A stretch of DNA of 44,737 nt from a virus, in IMG/VR virus record IMGVR_UViG_3300027782_000141, positions 1-44,737 of that record; one strand, written 5' to 3'. A model generated the notes under the pieces. It was not told the DNA's origin, made no database searches, and saw only the letters and a program-made list of their open reading frames with translations. Below, piece after piece: positions 42,166 to 44,737 of the stretch (its first letter is position 1; every line of letters starts with the position of its first letter). A program made the translations under genes and the position numbers.

Positions 42166-43940
42166 TTAAAATCAATAATCTCACAGTGCGCAATTTTATG
42201 AGCGTGGGAAATCAGACCCAGGCCATAGACTTTGACCGCGGACAGCTTACTCTGGTACTAGGTGAGAACCTAGATCTAGGCGGTGACGACTCCGGTGCTA
42301 GAAACGGCACAGGTAAGACCACCATAATCAACGGATTGAGTTATGCTATCTACGGGCAGGCACTGACCAATATCAAACGCGATAACCTTATCAACAAAAT
42401 CAACAGCAAGGGAATGTTGGTCACCGTAACTTTTGAAAAAGATGGTGTTAAGTATCATATCGAAAGAGGACGCAAGCCTAACCTATTGAGATTCAGCATC
42501 AATGATCAGGAGCAGGAGCTCAGTGACCTTGACGAAAGCCAAGGCGACAGCCGAGAAACACAAAAGGCCATCGAAGAAGTGTTTGGCATGAAACACGAAA
42601 TGTTCAAACATCTTATTGCCTTGAACACTTATACAGAACCATTCTTATCTATGAAGGCGGCAGATCAACGTGCTATTATTGAACAGCTGTTGGGCATTAC
42701 CATACTGTCAGAAAAAGCAGAAGCTCTCAAAGAATCAATTAAGATCAGCAAAGATAATATCAATACAGAAAACACAAGAATTGAAACTGTTAAAGCCAGC
42801 AACGAAAGAATACAACAAAGCATAGAGTCGTTGATACGCAAACAGCGTATGTGGGAAGAACAAAAAGAAACTTCGCTAACTAACCTGGCAAAGGCTATTG
42901 AAAAACTCATGGATATCGACATTGATCAAGAGATCGAGGCTCATCGAGCATTAGATATCTATAATACCAAACGCAAAGCCATTAACGAATTGAATAATTG
43001 GATCAATCGTTGTAAACTAGATGAAGCACGTGAAATCAAGGACATGGATCGACTCAAGGTCGAAATTGCTAGTTTAGAAAATCATACCTGCCATAGTTGT
43101 GGACAGGGATTTCACGATGACAAACAGGTAGCACTGTTAGAAAAGAAACGCAAAGATCTACAAGAAGCAGCACTACAGGCATTAGCGACTAATTCGCAGT
43201 ACATCCAACATACCGATGCTCTTGCTGAACTAGGTGAATTAGGTGTGTGCCCTACAGTGATCTATGATAATCTTGAACAAGCACTGAATCATAAAAATAC
43301 CCTAGGCGGGCTAGAGCGTGATATTACTATCAAGAACGCCGAAGAGAATCCTTACGATGATCAAATCACAGAACTCAAAGAAACAGCAGTACAAGAAATA
43401 GACTGGAACGGTCTCAACGAGTTGGTGCGTGTGAAAGATCACCAGGAGTTCTTGTACAAGTTATTGACCAATAAAGATAGTTTTGTTCGCAAACGAATAA
43501 TTGATCAGAATCTTGCGTTCTTGAATCAACGATTGACCTACTATTTGGACAAGATTGGTCTACCACACACTGTGGAATTCCAGAATGACTTAACTGTGAT
43601 TATCACACAGCTAGGACAGGATCTAGATTTTGATAATTTAAGCCGGGGTGAACGCAATCGTCTGATTTTATCGTTATCGTGGGCGTTCCGTGATGTATGG
43701 GAAAACCTATATACCAGTATCAATCTGTTGTTCATTGACGAACTTGTGGATTCGGGTATGGATGCTAGTGGTGTTGAATCTAGTATTGCTGTGTTGAAGC
43801 GCATGACTCGTGAACGTGATAAGAATGTGTTCTTGATTTCACATAGAGATGACTTGACTAGCCGTGTTAATCACGTGCTAAAGGTTATCAAAGAAAATGG
43901 ATTTACTAGTTATAGCAATGATATAGAGATTGTGGCATGA
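42162..43940 (+). CDS. gp46: Recombination endonuclease subunit gp46 (Rad50/SbcC-type ATPase)
   Basis: A 592-residue SMC-like ATPase. Walker A is RNGTGKTT at residues 47-54, preceded by the LVLGENLDLGGDDSG insertion that I associate with phage gp46. A long coiled coil (about 180-400) is split by the zinc hook CHSC (Cys310, Cys313). The ABC signature LSRGERNRL lies near 492-500 and Walker B LLFIDEL near 523-529, with VFLISHRDD as the H-loop (His near 561). It partners gp47 in resecting double-strand ends and thus loading recombination proteins. The coiled coil is short, as usual for phage versions. Start and stop overlap both neighbours as ATGA. Confidence 0.96.
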   Translation: MIKINNLTVRNFMSVGNQTQAIDFDRGQLTLVLGENLDLGGDDSGARNGTGKTTIINGLSYAIYGQALTNIKRDNLINKINSKGMLVTVTFEKDGVKYHIERGRKPNLLRFSINDQEQELSDLDESQGDSRETQKAIEEVFGMKHEMFKHLIALNTYTEPFLSMKAADQRAIIEQLLGITILSEKAEALKESIKISKDNINTENTRIETVKASNERIQQSIESLIRKQRMWEEQKETSLTNLAKAIEKLMDIDIDQEIEAHRALDIYNTKRKAINELNNWINRCKLDEAREIKDMDRLKVEIASLENHTCHSCGQGFHDDKQVALLEKKRKDLQEAALQALATNSQYIQHTDALAELGELGVCPTVIYDNLEQALNHKNTLGGLERDITIKNAEENPYDDQITELKETAVQEIDWNGLNELVRVKDHQEFLYKLLTNKDSFVRKRIIDQNLAFLNQRLTYYLDKIGLPHTVEFQNDLTVIITQLGQDLDFDNLSRGERNRLILSLSWAFRDVWENLYTSINLLFIDELVDSGMDASGVESSIAVLKRMTRERDKNVFLISHRDDLTSRVNHVLKVIKENGFTSYSNDIEIVA

Positions 43941-44155
43941 GTTCGGACGCACACGATCGCATGATTCATGCCTTTCAAGAATACTTTAAATGGCGAGATC
44001 GATTTTATCATAAAAAATCTAATGAAGCAGGCATCAAGGCACGATATTGGCTATCAGAAATACGCACAGAGGCATCAACAATAAGAGTAGAAATACAAGA
44101 TAAACGAAAGGCACAACGAGAATCCAGAAAAGGCATGAGAGGCAAGAAGCTTTAA
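43937..44155 (+). CDS. Small hypothetical basic protein
   Basis: A 72-residue protein that is largely helical and very basic at its C-terminus (QDKRKAQRESRKGMRGKKL). The first part has an amphipathic helix with aromatic residues (AFQEYFKWRDRFYHKKSN), and ARYWLSEIRTEAS follows. I recognise no domain. The basic tail would suit nucleic-acid binding. It overlaps gp46 by 4 bases and precedes the SegE-like gene by 11, so it sits in the recombination operon. A role next to gp46/47 is inference from position. Confidence 0.6.
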   Translation: MSSDAHDRMIHAFQEYFKWRDRFYHKKSNEAGIKARYWLSEIRTEASTIRVEIQDKRKAQRESRKGMRGKKL

Positions 44156-44166
44156 CTAATTAAAGA

Positions 44167-44601
44167 GTGCAATGGACGTTTCAAAATCAACCCGTAGACG
44201 AAATACCTGAAGGCTATATTGGCTTTGTTTATATAATCACGAATAAAAAAACCGGACAGAAGTACATAGGCAAGAAACTAGCACAATTCAAACGTACTAA
44301 ACCCCCACTCAAAGGCAAAAAACTCAAAAGAAGAAGCACAGTAGAAAGCGATTGGCGAGAATACTGGGGTTCATCTGATAGGTTAAACGCAGACGTTCAA
44401 TCATTAGGTCCGGAAAACTTCACAAGAGAAATACTTTACCTTTGCAAATCCAAGGCAGAACTATCATATTTAGAAGCACGAGAGCAATTTGAACGCAGAG
44501 TTTTAGAGTCTGATGACTATTATAATGGTATTATAAATGTCAGAGTCGGCGGATCAAACATACTTAGACAGCGTCTTTTAGAACAATCTCAGGCAAAATA
44601 A
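44167..44601 (+). CDS. SegE-like GIY-YIG nuclease
   Basis: A 144-residue protein with a GIY-YIG type core: GFVYIITNKKTGQKYIGKK at residues 19-37 (the two beta strands with the F-V-Y and Y-I-G triplets), WREYWGSS at 63-70, YLEAREQFE with the likely catalytic Glu103, and YYNGIINVRVG with Asn120. This is the family containing the SegE-like phage proteins. Some members act as homing endonucleases, others have no known role. No DNA-binding domain follows the catalytic part, so it might be a stand-alone nuclease. Translation starts at GTG; an ATG five bases further lies in another frame. It ends the recombination gene cluster in this window. Confidence 0.75.
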   Translation: MQWTFQNQPVDEIPEGYIGFVYIITNKKTGQKYIGKKLAQFKRTKPPLKGKKLKRRSTVESDWREYWGSSDRLNADVQSLGPENFTREILYLCKSKAELSYLEAREQFERRVLESDDYYNGIINVRVGGSNILRQRLLEQSQAK

Positions 44602-44737
44602 AGCGGTTTTTTGGCTAGCGCAGGCCCAATTTCGTGCGCTCTAAACCTGGTCTACGTGTACACAGGGATGGAAAACCTTGCCGCAAAGGTGCTTAACCAC
44701 TACCCGAAAGGATGACGATCGCTACTAAGACCTGCGA
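44602..44737 (+). other. Gene-free end of the window, possible structured RNA
   Basis: No convincing coding frame is present on either strand: in-frame continuation after the SegE-like stop reads only 37 codons without its own start signal, and the minus strand is closed by stops within about 15 codons of the edge. Complementary segments are visible: AGCGCA (44617-44622) with TGCGCT (44635-44640), ACCTT with AAGGT separated by GCCGCA, and CGCAGG near 44619 with CCTGCG near 44731. I cannot assign it to a known RNA family, and the region continues beyond the window. Confidence 0.3.

Noticed and set aside
44602-44712. C-terminal extension of the SegE-like protein by read-through
   Set aside because: It lies after a clear TAA, and the conserved part of the family ends before it.

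Overview
This window looks like part of the genome of a large, contractile-tailed, T4-like myovirus, most similar to the marine T4-like phages of cyanobacteria, SAR11 and other ocean bacteria. The evidence is a set of recognisable T4 core proteins: baseplate gp6, gp25, gp5, gp53 and a gp48-like tube cap, the late sigma factor gp55, and the recombination nuclease gp47/gp46. The DNA is AT-rich, genes are tightly packed with many ATGA overlaps, and T4-type late promoters (NATAAATA) precede the structural operons. I see no photosynthesis genes, tRNAs, CRISPR arrays, insertion sequences or integrase here, so the host cannot be named from this window.

Layout. From 40190 down to 1 everything is on the minus strand and is virion or virion-related. 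Four NATAAATA elements divide it into four probable late transcription units. Unit 1 (40190-16932) is the baseplate block: gp48-like cap, gp53, an 803-residue structural protein, a gp5-like spike, gp25, an enlarged gp6 and a giant 4608-residue protein whose single gene takes up nearly a third of the window. Unit 2 (16902-9643) holds a 216-residue structural protein, three fibre-like paralogues (the first with a tail-collar domain) and a small probable fibre-assembly factor. Unit 3 (9608-5883) holds a fourth fibre paralogue and two paralogous structural proteins. Unit 4 (5820-1) is an accessory cassette: two unknown proteins, four GT-A-type glycosyltransferase-like proteins in two paralogous pairs, and a radical SAM protein cut by the left edge.

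From 40272 to 44601 the genes are on the plus strand and concern regulation and DNA metabolism: gp55, gp47, gp46, a 72-residue hypothetical protein and a SegE-like GIY-YIG nuclease. The 81-base divergent gap (40191-40271) has a late promoter facing left and an extended -10 promoter facing right. Since gp55 directs RNA polymerase to late promoters, the right-hand operon makes the factor that should switch on the left-hand one. A near-consensus sigma-70-type promoter before gene 47 would start transcription at or next to its ATG, implying a leaderless message. The last 136 bases carry no convincing gene and may encode a structured RNA.

The parts most worth pursuing are the giant protein, which contains an FG-GAP-type propeller and several repeated carbohydrate-binding-like modules; the four-member fibre family sharing one N-terminal module; and the radical SAM plus four-glycosyltransferase cassette that follows the fibre genes and may modify the virion or the host surface.
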